Shown: positions 32,900 to 42,490 of the stretch, piece by piece
Layout of the letters: each line of letters starts with the position of its first letter
How positions within the stretch are numbered: the first letter of the stretch is position 1
NCBI GenBank assembly: GCA_036245525.1
Contig: BTPG01000006.1
Span: forward strand, 68,745,786 to 68,809,785
Reading direction: 5' to 3'
From: Semisulcospira habei
Lineage: Eukaryota; Mollusca; Gastropoda; Semisulcospiridae
Length of the DNA stretch: 64,000 nt
Notes under the pieces: generated by a model
The model's input: the letters and a program-made list of their open reading frames with translations, nothing else
The model's database searches: none
What the model was told of the DNA's origin: nothing
Program-made: the position numbers and the translations under genes

Positions 32900-32969
32900 A
32901 CCCCTAACTATATTTTATTTATGCACATACAATGCAGTCAGCTTACTAGTGGGTTATGAAGGATATGCC

Positions 32970-33065
32970 GGCCGGTGTATATTTCAAGAGCAGTGCTCAT
33001 TAGCTCGGAGCCTATAGGCGCCTAGCTAATCAGGCACTATTCTTGAAATGTAATGGTTGATCCAT
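32970..33065. mobile_element. Family A core, diverged
   Basis: TTTCAAGAGCAGTGC with GGCACTATTCTTGAAA around GAGCCTATAGGCGCC. Termini not preserved. Confidence 0.65.
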
Positions 33066-33682
33066 GCCCCTTATTGGACGCTGAAAGTGAAAAACAATCC
33101 ATCCTCTCCATCCACAGTCCTTCCCACACTTCAGCCGGCGCCGTAAGCATGCGCAACGGTGCATGAAATTTGTATTGCCATCAAAACGGACCAAAAGCGA
33201 ACCACCCGTGATGACGAGAGTACCAGGTTACTTTTTCTTCCAGTCCTCTGTACCTTTTCTTCCTCCCGTCGGGAGAGCTACAGTGGGCGAGACTGAGGTG
33301 TTTGCACCGGGTGAACTGTGTGTCGTCTGCCTGAGTGACGAATATGTCTGATAGTTGTCACGGTGAGTAACTTTGGTCGTGGGCACAGTAAAAAGCGTAC
33401 GGTATACTCTGCGACGATTTAAGTGCTCTGGTATATTTCCACTTTTCGGTTCATGCTGGTTCTCATACGCGAGACTGTCCCGTATTAACGCGAAGAGTGA
33501 CGTAATGCGCGTATAAATAGTATTGTGACGTAATACACGTGGTATTGTGACATGCTGCCCATTTACTTGTACAAGGCGGAGGTAATTTTCGTAAGTCTTG
33601 TGTAATTTTGTGTTAGAATGGACATAAGGTTAATATTTCAGTAGGTATGAAAAGCAGTTATGTTAATTACCATTCAAATGCA
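33066..33682. other. Non-coding
   Basis: A 62-codon ORF at 33163-33351 has no family signature. No strong repeat noticed. Confidence 0.4.
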
Positions 33683-33763
33683 TTAACTCATTCGAGACAT
33701 GCCGACTACGGATACGCGGCGGTTCGCCGCGTATCCGTAGGCGGCACGTCTCGAATGAGTTAA
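33683..33763. mobile_element. Family C palindromic MITE (81 bp)
   Basis: TTAACTCATTCGAGACATGCC to CGTCTCGAATGAGTTAA. The centre GATACGCGGCGG-TTCGCCGCGTATC is fully paired. Very close to 34552-34632. Confidence 0.88.
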
Positions 33764-33903
33764 TTAAAGTTCAGCTGAGAGGGGTAGCTTTAGGACCCAT
33801 GCCTCTCGATAGTACCTTTTTTATCGCCTGGGATTCTTTTGTGCTGAATTAACGAAGAGTTCAGAAGAAACAATTTTACGTCCTCTGACAGTGAAGGGGT
33901 AAA
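33764..33903 (+). mobile_element. Family B MITE, right part
   Basis: GATTCTTTTGTGCTGAATTAACG, TACGTCCTCTGACAG and GTGAAGGGGTAAA mark the B right half. It directly follows family C. Confidence 0.6.
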
Positions 33904-33937
33904 GTCGTTTTCATATTATGATAAGATTATGTTGTTA

Positions 33938-34040
33938 TACTGACGAGCTAAAGTAATGCGTCATTTTTGGAATCATCAGAAACACTTTAGTGTTTCCGAT
34001 AATTTAGAAAAAAAATCGCATTTCTTTTGCTCGTCAGTAT
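33938..34040. mobile_element. Family J MITE with mariner-like ends
   Basis: Terminal inverted repeats TACTGACGAGC and GCTCGTCAGTA, continuing as imperfect AAGAAATGCGA arms, flanked by TA. Internal arms ATCAGAAACACT and AGTGTTTCCGAT. Sisters at 56368-56439 and 57743-57873. Confidence 0.65.
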
Positions 34041-34125
34041 GTATGTATGTATGTATGTATGTATGTATGTATGTATGTAGGTAAGTAGCTATGTATCTAT
34101 TATTATTATGATTATTATTATAATG

Positions 34126-34164
<39 letters not shown>

Positions 34165-34165
34165 G
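34037..34165 (+). repeat. (TATG)n and (ATT)n
   Basis: GTAT tetranucleotides at 34037-34080, then ATT/GTT trinucleotides at 34099-34173. Confidence 0.9.
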
Positions 34166-34373
34166 TTGTTGTTGTATATGTATTACAATTATGCCCATTG
34201 TATGAGATAACCATTGTATCGGTGGCGAGTAGCAATGAACGCAGAATTCGCCGTACGTCCTGGTAATGCTGTTTAGGTGATGTAGGTGTGTGGTGGAATG
34301 CCTCTGATCTTCATTGTCTGAACGCCTCATGCCTCCTCCAACAGAGAATCACCGAATAGAATTCAAATCAGCA

Positions 34374-34437
34374 AGAGGCAGAAATCCTCACGGGGCCCCG
34401 CGTGATGCGGGAGCTCGTGAGGATCAATGCATCTTAC
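34374..34437. mobile_element. Family B hairpin, diverged
   Basis: GCAAGAGGCAGAAATCCTCACG pairs with CGTGAGGATCAATGCATCTT; flanks not preserved. Confidence 0.65.
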
Positions 34438-34551
34438 AAATGGGGGAGATTGCAGCGTATGGGTGTCGAACATAGCGGAAGCAGTTTTTTTCTTCCCGAA
34501 AGCCCTCGGGGCTGATGTGTATGTACTGTATATGAGCGATACAACGAATTC

Positions 34552-34632
34552 TTAACTTATTCGAGGCGTGCCGCCTATGGATACGCGGCGATTCGCCGCG
34601 TATCCGTAAGCGGCACATCTCGAATGAGTTAA
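34552..34632. mobile_element. Family C palindromic MITE (81 bp)
   Basis: TTAACTTATTCGAGGCG to CATCTCGAATGAGTTAA, centre GATACGCGGCGA-TTCGCCGCGTATC. Differs from 33683-33763 by only a few bases. Confidence 0.88.
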
Positions 34633-34849
34633 CACCATCAGCGGTATCTTAGGATTTGTGAGACGTCGAGGCATTTACGATATATTCAAGTGCATACTCA
34701 ACAGTACGAGTACGTGCGTATGTGTGCGCGAATAATTCAGAAACTGGGGTCAAAATGGTGTGCCTCCGGGAAGAAAAAAAAAGTGAATGTATTTTTTAAA
34801 AAGAGCTGTAAAAGTAAATCCTTTGTGAGAGAAACGACGAACACAGCCA

Positions 34850-35053
34850 AAAATGGACTCAGACTGTGCTTCTGCGATCTTTGTTAATTCCACGTCAAAG
34901 ACCCCAGCCGTCCCAAGAACATGGATTCGAAGTGGTGTCGGCAAGAGGCATAGATCATCGTGAGCCCCCACAACTGCGGGCCTCACGAGGATCTATATCT
35001 CTTGCAGTTGGATCGTGTTCAGTTTTTTTTTTCTTGGCAGTGAAGGGGGTAAA
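34850..35053 (-). mobile_element. Family B MITE
   Basis: GGACTCAGACTGTGCTTCTG start (outer end lost). Hairpin GCAAGAGGCATAGATCATCG around CCCCACAACTGCGGG. Ends TTGGCAGTGAAGGGGG. Confidence 0.8.
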
Positions 35054-35107
35054 ATAGCCTGGTGGTCTCTGCTTTAGGACCTTACAACTCGAAGCCGTGT
35101 GGTCCTT

Positions 35108-35167
35108 AAGCACTGACTATTGTGACGTGACGTCACGACACGTCACGTCACGTCACATCACACAATA
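35108..35167. repeat. Palindrome rich in GTGACGT/ACGTCAC
   Basis: TATTGTGACGTGACGTCACG reads into CACGTCACGTCACGTCAC and ends CACACAATA. TGACGTCA matches the CREB/ATF consensus, but no gene is adjacent. It could equally be a small foldback repeat. Confidence 0.5.
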
Positions 35168-35288
35168 AGTTAAGACAGTGGATTAAAGCGATCATCGCCA
35201 GGCAAGAAAGGTTTAGTAGCTTACAATATCTCCTATAATAAAAACGTTCTCGGTATGTCTTACTATAATGCTGAATTAAAGGACAAAC

Positions 35289-36640
35289 TTAACTCTTTCG
35301 CTGCTGGATGAAGGCGAACGCTACCCATCTGCAAGAGACGTAAACCCCCACGAGCCCCCGCAGTCGCGGGGTCTCATGAGGATTTATGTCTCTTGTTAGT
35401 CCTGTGTTCTTTATGTCTCTTGTTATTCCCGTGTTCTGAATGTCTCTTGTTCGTCCTGTGTTCTGTCTGTCTCTTGTTAGTCATGTGTTCTGTATGTCTC
35501 TTGTTAGTCCTGTGTTCTGTATGTCTCTTGTTCGTCCTGTGTTATGCATGTCTCTTGTTAGTCCTGTGTTCTGTATGTCTCTTGTTCGTCTTGTGTTCTT
35601 TATGTCTCTTGTTAGTCCTGTGTTCTGTATGTCTCTTGTTCGTCTTGTGTTCTGTATGTCTCTTGTTCGTCATGTGTTCTGTATCTCTCTTGTTCGTCTT
35701 GTGTTCTGTATGTCTCTTGTTAGTCATGCGTTCTGTATGTCTCTTGTTCGTCTTGTGTTCTGTATGTCTCTTGTTCGTCATGTGTTCTGTATGTCTCTTT
35801 TTCGTTATGTGTCTTGTATGTCTCTTGTTAGTCCTGTATTCTGTATGTCACTTGTTTGTCCTGTGTTTGTGTATGTCTCTTGTTAGTCCTCTGTTCTGTA
35901 TATCTCTTTAGAGTCCTGTGTTCTGTATGTATCTTGTTAGTCCTGTGTTCTGTATATCTCTTATTCGTCCTGTGTTCTGTATGTCTCTTGTTAGTCCTGT
36001 GTTTTGTATGTCTCTTGTTAGTCCTGTGTTCTGTATGTCTCGTCTTAGTCCTGTGTTCTGTATGTCTCATGTTAGTCCTGTGTTCTGTATGTCTCTTGTT
36101 CGTCCTGTGTTCTGTATGTCTCTTGTTAGTCATGCGTTCTGTATGTCTCTTGTTCGTCCTGTGTTCTGTATATGTCTTGTTCGTCCTGTGTTCTGTATGT
36201 CTCTTGTTAGTCCTGTGTTCTGTATGTCTCGTGTTAGTCCTGTGTTCTGTTTGTCTTTTGTTCGTCCGGTGTTTTGTATGTCGCTTGTTCGTCCTGTGTT
36301 CTGTATGTCTCTTGTTCGTCCTGTGTTCTGTATGTCTCTTGTTAGTCCTGTGTTCTGTATGTCTCTTGTTCGACGTTCGTCCTGTGTTCTGCATGTCTCT
36401 TGTTAGTCCTGTGTTCTGTATGCTTCTTGTTAGTCCTGTGTTCTGTATGTTTCTTGTTCGACGTTCGTCCTGTGTTCTGTATGTCTCTTGTTAGTCCTGT
36501 GTTCTGTATGTCTCTTGTTAGTCCTGTGTTCTATACGCATTTTTGTATTTCTATTTACTTTTGTGTTCTTCACGCGAACGTCGGTCAGTATGTAGCGATT
36601 TCAGACGCGTAATTCGTGATCACCGATAGAGAAGAGTTAA
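35289..36640 (+). mobile_element. Family B2 MITE with internal minisatellite (1352 bp)
   Basis: Left end TTAACTCTTTCGCTGCTGG and hairpin GCAAGAGACGTAAACCCC (35332-35397). Right end CTTCACGCGAACGTCGGTC ... GAAGAGTTAA. All of these match the 220-bp copy at 11866-12085 in order. The 1.1-kb excess is the tandem array. Confidence 0.85.
35380..36537 (+). repeat. 27-bp minisatellite (~42 copies)
   Basis: Unit TATGTCTCTTGTTAGTCC plus TGTGTTCTG. The seed TATGTCTCTTGTTAGT is the hairpin's right arm and its flank in B2. Main variants are TTAGTC versus TTCGTC at one site, and two 6-bp insertions (CGACGT) near 36370 and 36460. Because 27 is divisible by 3, long periodic ORFs (9-residue repeats) run through it on both strands; these are not genes. 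Confidence 0.95.
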
Positions 36641-37071
36641 AGGGGCGAGAAGCGTCAAGTACGGTATGTTTTTTTTTAAAATAATATTTTCATTTCATTT
36701 TCATTTTTTATTTGTATGCTTCCATCTTGGGCTGGCGATTATGTGTCATGAGGAAGAGGGCAAGGGACCGAAGTGTTTGTCAATTCAGGGTAGAGTGATT
36801 TCCCTTAGTATGTATACTGTGTCCATCAACCCTTTAATTGCTTCAAATGTGGTCTGTCCAATATGGAAATTTGTTATGGTGGTCTGTCAAATTCGTATAT
36901 GGTCTGTGATTCGTTGTTTCTAAAATATGACACGCTGCAAAGGTAACGAGGACATTGATGTGTCTAGACCTACGCGGCAATACTCCTGATAATATACTCG
37001 AGACCCATAACATTTTCATTTTGTAGTTGCTGTTCGATCAGCAACGAATAATGGCCATCTTTGTTTTTTGC
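36641..37071. other. Non-coding
   Basis: No feature recognised. Confidence 0.4.
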
Positions 37072-37277
37072 GACCACTGCCGGTGATCGTAGACTGTAAT
37101 CCAGTAATCTTGTCTGATCAACCCCAAAGAGATCCAGTCGTCCAAGGAACGTTGATGCAATGTGGAGACAGCAAGAGACAAAGATTCTCATGTGCCCCTC
37201 AATTACGGGGACACATGAGGATCTTTGCCTCTTGTAACTGGATCGTGTTCACTATTTTCGGCAGCGAAGGAGCTAAA
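37072..37277 (-). mobile_element. Family B MITE
   Basis: CTGCCGGTGATCGTAGACTG start. Hairpin GCAAGAGACAAAGATTCTC paired with GGATCTTTGCCTCTTG. Ends TTCGGCAGCGAAGGAGCTAA. Confidence 0.8.
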
Positions 37278-37307
37278 GAGGCCTCTTCTGGCTACAGGTT
37301 GTATGTT

Positions 37308-37425
37308 TAAAAAAACCCAAAAAACAAACAAAAAAAAAACAACAACAACAACAACAACAAAAACACAAAAAAACAACAAAAAACAAAAACAAAAAAAAAA
37401 ACAAAAAAAAAAAAAAAAAAAAAAC
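37308..37425 (+). repeat. A-rich (CAAA/CAA) tract
   Basis: A-runs with C interruptions, beginning ~30 bp after a family B element. Comparable to the tract inside 22331-22799. Confidence 0.9.
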
Positions 37426-37736
37426 CCACCACTGAATAATTGAAACAGATTGAAAGTATTCAGTCAATTTAAATTCCTAGGCGCGCGCTGGAAGACAGAA
37501 AAGAAAGATTTAGTGCCTCACAAGATGTATGTAGCTAGGTGTGCAAGGCACGTGATTTACGGACACATCAAAGCAAAAACCACCTTTCCTTAATTACCTC
37601 TATTTAACCCGAGAGTTTGCCGATAACACGCACCTGCACAGAAACGCATGTAATATCCTCTGGAAAAAAATCGGCAGTTTATCTTTTGAATGGGCAACCA
37701 GCAACATAAAAATTATCTATTACGCCTTAAACCTTT
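37426..37736. other. Non-coding
   Basis: Nothing recognised. Confidence 0.4.
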
Positions 37737-37905
37737 CAGTGCAGAGAAAACTGAACAACTGCAAGAGGTATAAATACTCATGAGCCCCCGCAGTTGCGGG
37801 GGCTCATGAGGATCTATACCTCTTGCTGAAATCATGCTGTATCTGTATTTCTTTGACAGGCTTAAGATCTTTGACACTGAATTTACACTGGCATTGAAGG
37901 GTTAA
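37737..37905 (+). mobile_element. Family B MITE (169 bp)
   Basis: TTAAACCTTTCAGTGCAG to TGGCATTGAAGGGTTAA. Strong hairpin at 37761-37827: GCAAGAGGTATAAATAC paired with ATCTATACCTCTTGC. A shortened right half. Confidence 0.85.
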
Positions 37906-38746
37906 CTTGTATTTGTTTTCATTTCCATGTGCAGTGGTTCCTACATCGAAGCTCGTGGTTTGCACTCGGCCCGATGTCTGCCTTGATTGACGTCGGCCCG
38001 AAGACCTTGAGTTTACTAGGGTGGAGGTAAATCATTGCGAAATACGCACGTGTTGGCTACTGTCCGAAGCTGCATACATCTTCAGTAACTATTGTATCTC
38101 GTGTGGCAGTTTACGTTAGTGTTTTCTCTCTGCCCTGTGAAGGCAAAAGACAGCAAATACACTTGTGTGAAAAGCGAAGTTTCCATTGTATTACAAGGAA
38201 AATCTCGCTTTTCACGTAAATGATCTTCCCGTCTTGGCCTCCACTTAGTAGTATTGTTGCACTGCTCAAACCGCAGGTAATGTTTTATGTGTCAGATTTG
38301 CGCTCAGAAACGTACTCACGCGCGACTGCCTTAGTATTGTGGTTCACAGGAACGGTATATTCATTACGAGATGACGTATTCTTCCTATGTGACCATAGCC
38401 TTCAAACTCTTCTTCTTCTTCTGCACTCTGGCATGGCCGTGCTTATACATTCTTACTCCAGGGGATGCCAACGTTTAAAATAAAGTCACACACAATCAAG
38501 ACCCAACCAGATGACTGCTAAGCGTGTATGATACAAAGAAATACCCGACAAACTATATGTGTTGCCACATTCCTTCTGCCAATGAAGATAAGTAGCGGCT
38601 AATCTCTCTGTTTGTTTGTTTGTCTATTATGACAAAGGGTATTTACCCGAAATATTAATAAATTGTGTTGTACCCGTCTTTCCTAAGCGTGTTTCTTTCT
38701 CCGTTGGGTGCTTCTTCTCGACAAAATATAGAAGACAGGCGGTAAT
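37906..38746. other. Non-coding; families G, H and I
   Basis: G hairpin CTCGGCCCGATG and CGTCGGCCCGAAG at 37967-38012. H hairpin at 38168-38217 (AAGCGAAGTTTCCATTG and complement). I copy at 38615-38712 (GGGTATTTACCCGAAATATT). No gene. Confidence 0.55.
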
Positions 38747-38831
38747 TCTAACTCTCTGGCTGTCGGTAGAACTTTTTGTCGAGGTGATTCCTGTCGAAAT
38801 CACCTCGACAAAACGCTCTACCGACAATCAA
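38747..38831. mobile_element. Family D MITE, termini eroded
   Basis: CTGTCGGTAGAACTTTTTGTCG pairs with CGACAAAACGCTCTACCGACA around AGGTGATTCCTGTCGAAATC. Confidence 0.75.
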
Positions 38832-38892
38832 GTATGATATGGTCAGACTCGTCTGAAACAACAGCAGGGACAAAAGTGATAACACAGTGTCA

Positions 38893-39000
38893 GTCAGAGT
38901 GAGTGAGTGAGTGAGTGAGTGAGTGAGTGAGTGAGTGAGTGAGTTTATTAGCTATTGGGTTTTAACGCCGAATAGGCGACTAAGGACATCTCACTTCCGT
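38893..39000 (-). repeat. (GTGA)n and SINE-like 3' end
   Basis: GTGA units at 38898-38943, then TTTATTAGCTATTGGG and TTTTAACGCCGAATAGGCG. The latter is the complement of the tail at 27584 and 58268. Confidence 0.7.
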
Positions 39001-39059
39001 GCTTCAGTCGGAATTTCTTGAGGCACGATTCGGGTCACTCCCAGTGCTTAAACATATTC

Positions 39060-39430
39060 AAAAATACCCAAATGCGCGCTTTAAGTACAACGCAATCTAT
39101 TTAAAATAAACGGTGTTCCACTTGTCCTTTCTAAGCTTGTTTCTCTCTTTGTTGAGATCTTCGTTACATTTTACGCGCTTTGCAGTCACCCTTTTGGATA
39201 TATCTAAAAACGTCTGATGTGAAAGGGAGTCGGCTATTTCGAGGTTTTTCGCTTCACCGATAGTCTCATGTTTTATCAGTAGTATAAAGAGCCCCCACTT
39301 ATCGAAACATCAGGTCCATGTCTCAACAAAGACACAATCCGAACCAAAAAGGTGTGTGACTGCCAACCGTGTGAAATGCAAAGAATTATCCGCTAACAAA
39401 GAAAGAAACAAGCTTAGAAAGTTAAAGTGC
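39060..39430. repeat. Family I copies in inverted arrangement
   Basis: CTTTCTAAGCTTGTTTCTC at 39125-39145 (+) faces AAAGAAACAAGCTTAGAAAG at 39402-39421 (-). Between them lie CGCGCTTTGCAGTCACCC and GGTGTGTGACTGCCAACCG, so this may be one large palindromic element of ~300 bp. Confidence 0.5.
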
Positions 39431-39569
39431 GACAGTTTATTGCACTTTCTTCTTATCAAAGAAGAGACGTCTCGCCTAAGAAAGATAAATTGCCAATTGC
39501 ATATTTGTCTGTATTTTTTTATTTTGAAGGAAAAAACAAAAACAACAACAACAAAAACCGACGTGTCTT

Positions 39570-39755
39570 TCATTGCCAGCCGACGCACCCTGTGTTTCTG
39601 CAATCTTTGCTGAGTCAAGACCCACAACCTAGATGCCCCATGCATTCAAAGTGCTGTCAGAAAGAGGCATAGATCCTTTTGAGCCCCCGCAACTGCGGAT
39701 CTATACCATTTGCAGCTGGGTGGTGTTCAAATTCTCTCGGCACTGAACGTGTTAA
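39570..39755 (-). mobile_element. Family B MITE
   Basis: CCTGTGTTTCTGCAATCTTTG start, shortened hairpin (AAGAGGCATAGATCC, GGATCTATACCATTTG), end CACTGAACGTGTTAA. Confidence 0.75.
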
Positions 39756-39803
39756 CTGGAAACTTTCGTAAACCGTGTTGTACTTTTCCTTCCTAAGCGT
39801 TGT

Positions 39804-40147
<344 letters not shown>

Positions 40148-40360
40148 TTAACTCATTCGGCCTGCGACACACCACAGCAAGATATGGCTCCACCATGATA
40201 GTTCAAGGGTGGTGGCAGAATAGCTTGGCGCCTATAGGCGCCAAGCTATTCTGCCACCACCCTTGAACTATCATGGTCGATCTGTCACTTAAATTGTAAT
40301 GCAGTCCTCAGAGGATAACTGCAAAATGTGGTTATTTCGTACCTCGGGCACAATGAGTAA
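40148..40360. mobile_element. Family A MITE (213 bp) with perfect 82-bp palindrome
   Basis: TTAACTCATTCGGCC start, ACAATGAGTAA end. 40194-40275 is fully self-complementary, centred on GGCGCCTATAGGCGCC. Outer CGACACACCACAGC arms are subfamily-specific and shared with 43728-43932. Confidence 0.88.
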
Positions 40361-40822
40361 AAGTACAAAGGTATCATCTATCATTGACAAGATCATCACT
40401 CAGGTAGCTACATCCACCTAATTTCGACGTCAAAAAGTCTCAGCTGTCAATAAGGACCATCGTCAACGTGACGATAGCCACTGGTTTAGGGTCTTTAATA
40501 AGAGGCGATTTCTCAATATGGTGGTCTTCCTACACATGTTCTACTGTATCAAGCTTCTTACAGTACTTTATGGCACCTATGTAGTTTTGGGGATCTTGCT
40601 GATGATCATTTGCAGACCAGGGTCGAGTTGCATGTAATTTTCAACAGCCAGTACCTGCCTGTCATTGTTCCAACCGCTTTTTTTTTTTTGAGCTGTTTTT
40701 ACTCGCACGCAAAAATCCGTCTGCAATGTAGAGGGACACTTGGTTGGCAGCTACTGGCTTGGAAACGTTTCCAGCAATTTTGGGCTGACCCCCACGAGCA
40801 AGCTGAAATCCTGTGCAAGCCA
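40361..40822. other. Non-coding
   Basis: No feature recognised. The ORF 40610-40891 overlaps a MITE and has no family signature. Confidence 0.4.
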
Positions 40823-41049
40823 TTAACCCATATCATACTGAGGCCAAAAGCCGCTTCAAATCTGTACACTGCCAAATGCAAGCTACATTAAAGTACTTAT
40901 AGATAAGGATATAGACCAATGGCTTTAGTTCAAGGGTGGTGCCAGAATAGCTTGGCGCCTAGAGGCGCCAAGCTATTCTGGCACTACTCTTGAAATATTT
41001 TAGTCAAACTTATTTCACACACTGGTGTACACCGAATGATATGGGTTAA
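40823..41049. mobile_element. Family A MITE, uninterrupted reference (227 bp)
   Basis: TTAACCCATATCATACTGAGG to CGAATGATATGGGTTAA. Contains the single ATAAGGATA site (40903-40911) that is duplicated around the LINE in 32236-32899. Confidence 0.88.
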
Positions 41050-41135
41050 GCAAGGTGCTCCGCTATAGCGGAGCACCCTTGCTTAGTGGCTTGCGCAGGA
41101 TTTAGCTGAATAATGCAACTGGCCCCAGGTTCATG
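41048..41135. repeat. Family F palindrome
   Basis: AAGCAAGGTGCTCCGC-TATA-GCGGAGCACCCTTGCTT at 41048-41083, then GGCTTGCGCAGGATTTAG and GCAACTGGCCCC. It begins on the last bases of the family A element. Confidence 0.75.
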
Positions 41136-41411
41136 CGACTGGCAGCAGTATCAGATTTGAAATCCTAACTGTGAGAGGCAGTAAATATTTTCTTGTTGAG
41201 TGTGTCGGTGCCACGTCTTTGGCAGTGCCCACATTTTCTGCGACTATAGATTGTAAGAAATAGCGAGTCTGCTTTGATCCTCTTTTGTGCCTTTTTATAT
41301 ATTCCAGGCTGTTCCGAAAAGGGTGACTTTCAAACGTGTAAAATGAAAAGAAATTCCCGACAAAGCAAGAAAAGTCCAACACGCATAGATAATAATATGA
41401 CGTTTTTTCGT
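41136..41411. other. Non-coding
   Basis: Family-I-like GTGTAAAATGAAAAGAAATTCC near 41337; nothing else. Confidence 0.4.
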
Positions 41412-41625
41412 TTAACTCATTCAACCCCAGACACATCACAGCAAGATAAGGTTCGACCATGATAGTTCAAGGGTGATGCCAGAATAGCTTGGCGCCTATG
41501 GGCGCCAAGCTATTCTGGCATCACCCTTGAACTATCATGGTCGATCTGTGTCCTGCACTGCAAAGCAGTCTTCAGACGAAGACGGCAAAATTTGGGGATT
41601 TCGGTGATGGGGTAGAATGAGTTAA
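41412..41625. mobile_element. Family A MITE (214 bp), well preserved
   Basis: TTAACTCATTCAACCCC to GGGGTAGAATGAGTTAA. The core arms GGGTGATGCCAGAATAGC and complement are paired except at the very centre. Confidence 0.9.
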
Positions 41626-42033
41626 ATTTTATTTCTCAAAATAGGAGGAGTAAGATGGATGCAAACCGTGAAATGTTGGTGGATTTATTTTTGATATTGT
41701 ATTCTTATTTCTGTGGTTTTTTTTTATTCTCTTCCGTCTTATTTCTTCGTTGTTTTATCTTTCATTTTACATTTCCTTTTTCTTTCTTTTTTTCTCTCTC
41801 TCTTTCTTTCTGTTTGATGCTCCTCGAAATGCCAGGTAACGTTTGAAACGAAGCAGTTTGGAATTCTGCCATGAGCACGGGGGCCATAAAGTGTATGGGC
41901 AAAAAACTGCTCTTGGATAAGCCCTCGCTATCACTTGAAACTTCATTGATAAAGCCTGCGGCACTAACTACAAGATGAATTGCTCCGGTGGGGAACAGTG
42001 ATACTTAGTAGCCCTCCTGCTAGGTCTACCGTC
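41626..42033. other. Non-coding, T/C-rich
   Basis: TTTCTTTC-type low complexity at 41700-41812; no gene. Confidence 0.4.
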
Positions 42034-42262
42034 TGCAAGAGGCATAGATTCTCATAAGCCCCTGCAACTGCAGGGGCTTATGAGAATCTATGCTTCTTGT
42101 TGATAGTTTCAGGGGCTCATGATCGTCTATGCCTCTTGCTGCAAATGCAAGGGCTTACGAGAATTATTATATGCCTCTTGCTGGAGTTGCTTTGGTGTAA
42201 GAGACCCTATGCCTTTTGCTGGAGCTGCAGGGGCTCATGTAAATCTATGCCTCATGCTGGTG
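42034..42262 (+). repeat. Family B hairpin with ~4 extra right arms in tandem
   Basis: Whole hairpin at 42034-42101 (GCAAGAGGCATAGATTC, CCCCTGCAACTGCAGGGG), then repeated right arms of ~40-50 bp. Each runs from GGGGCTCATG- or GGGCTTACG-like sequence to CTATGCCTCTTGCTG, ending near 42141, 42185, 42222 and 42258. An early-stage tandem expansion of a MITE arm. Confidence 0.75.
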
Positions 42263-42275
42263 GACATCATACCCA

Positions 42276-42345
42276 TTAACTCATTCGAGATGTGCTGCAT
42301 CCGGACATGTCATCATGCGGATGCGTCACGTCTCGAATGGGTTAT
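42276..42345. mobile_element. Family C MITE, shortened
   Basis: TTAACTCATTCGAGATGTGC to CGTCTCGAATGGGTTA with a GCATCCGGACATG / CATGCGGATGCG centre. Confidence 0.75.
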
Positions 42346-42459
42346 TCTGTGTTTTGCAGTGCAACGTTTTTCCCTTTCGGTCGCTCCTTATTTTTCAGGG
42401 GAAAAAAATGTCCTCCCCCCCCCCCCTCCCATTATTATTTTAATTCTCGATTTGTGTTG

Positions 42460-42490
<31 letters not shown>

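Larger units (their letters stand above)
32045..32915 (+). mobile_element. SINE split by a family A MITE
   Basis: The left part (32045-32239) has AAGTCCTGGTAAATCC, TCAGGTCGTACTCCATAGG and GATGTGGACGTTAA. The right part resumes at 32896 as TTAAACCCCTAACTA. Together they match the SINE 3' end with TTAA duplicated and one extra A on the left. Confidence 0.75.

Noticed and set aside
33163..33351. 62-codon ORF starting MKFVLPSKRT
   Set aside because: No signal peptide, no family signature and no splice context; chance-level length.
35393..36494. Long ORFs with 9-residue repeats on both strands (up to 212 codons)
   Set aside because: They exist only because the 27-bp unit is divisible by three and stop-free in several frames. 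Both strands and several frames are open at once, which is a tandem-repeat artefact.
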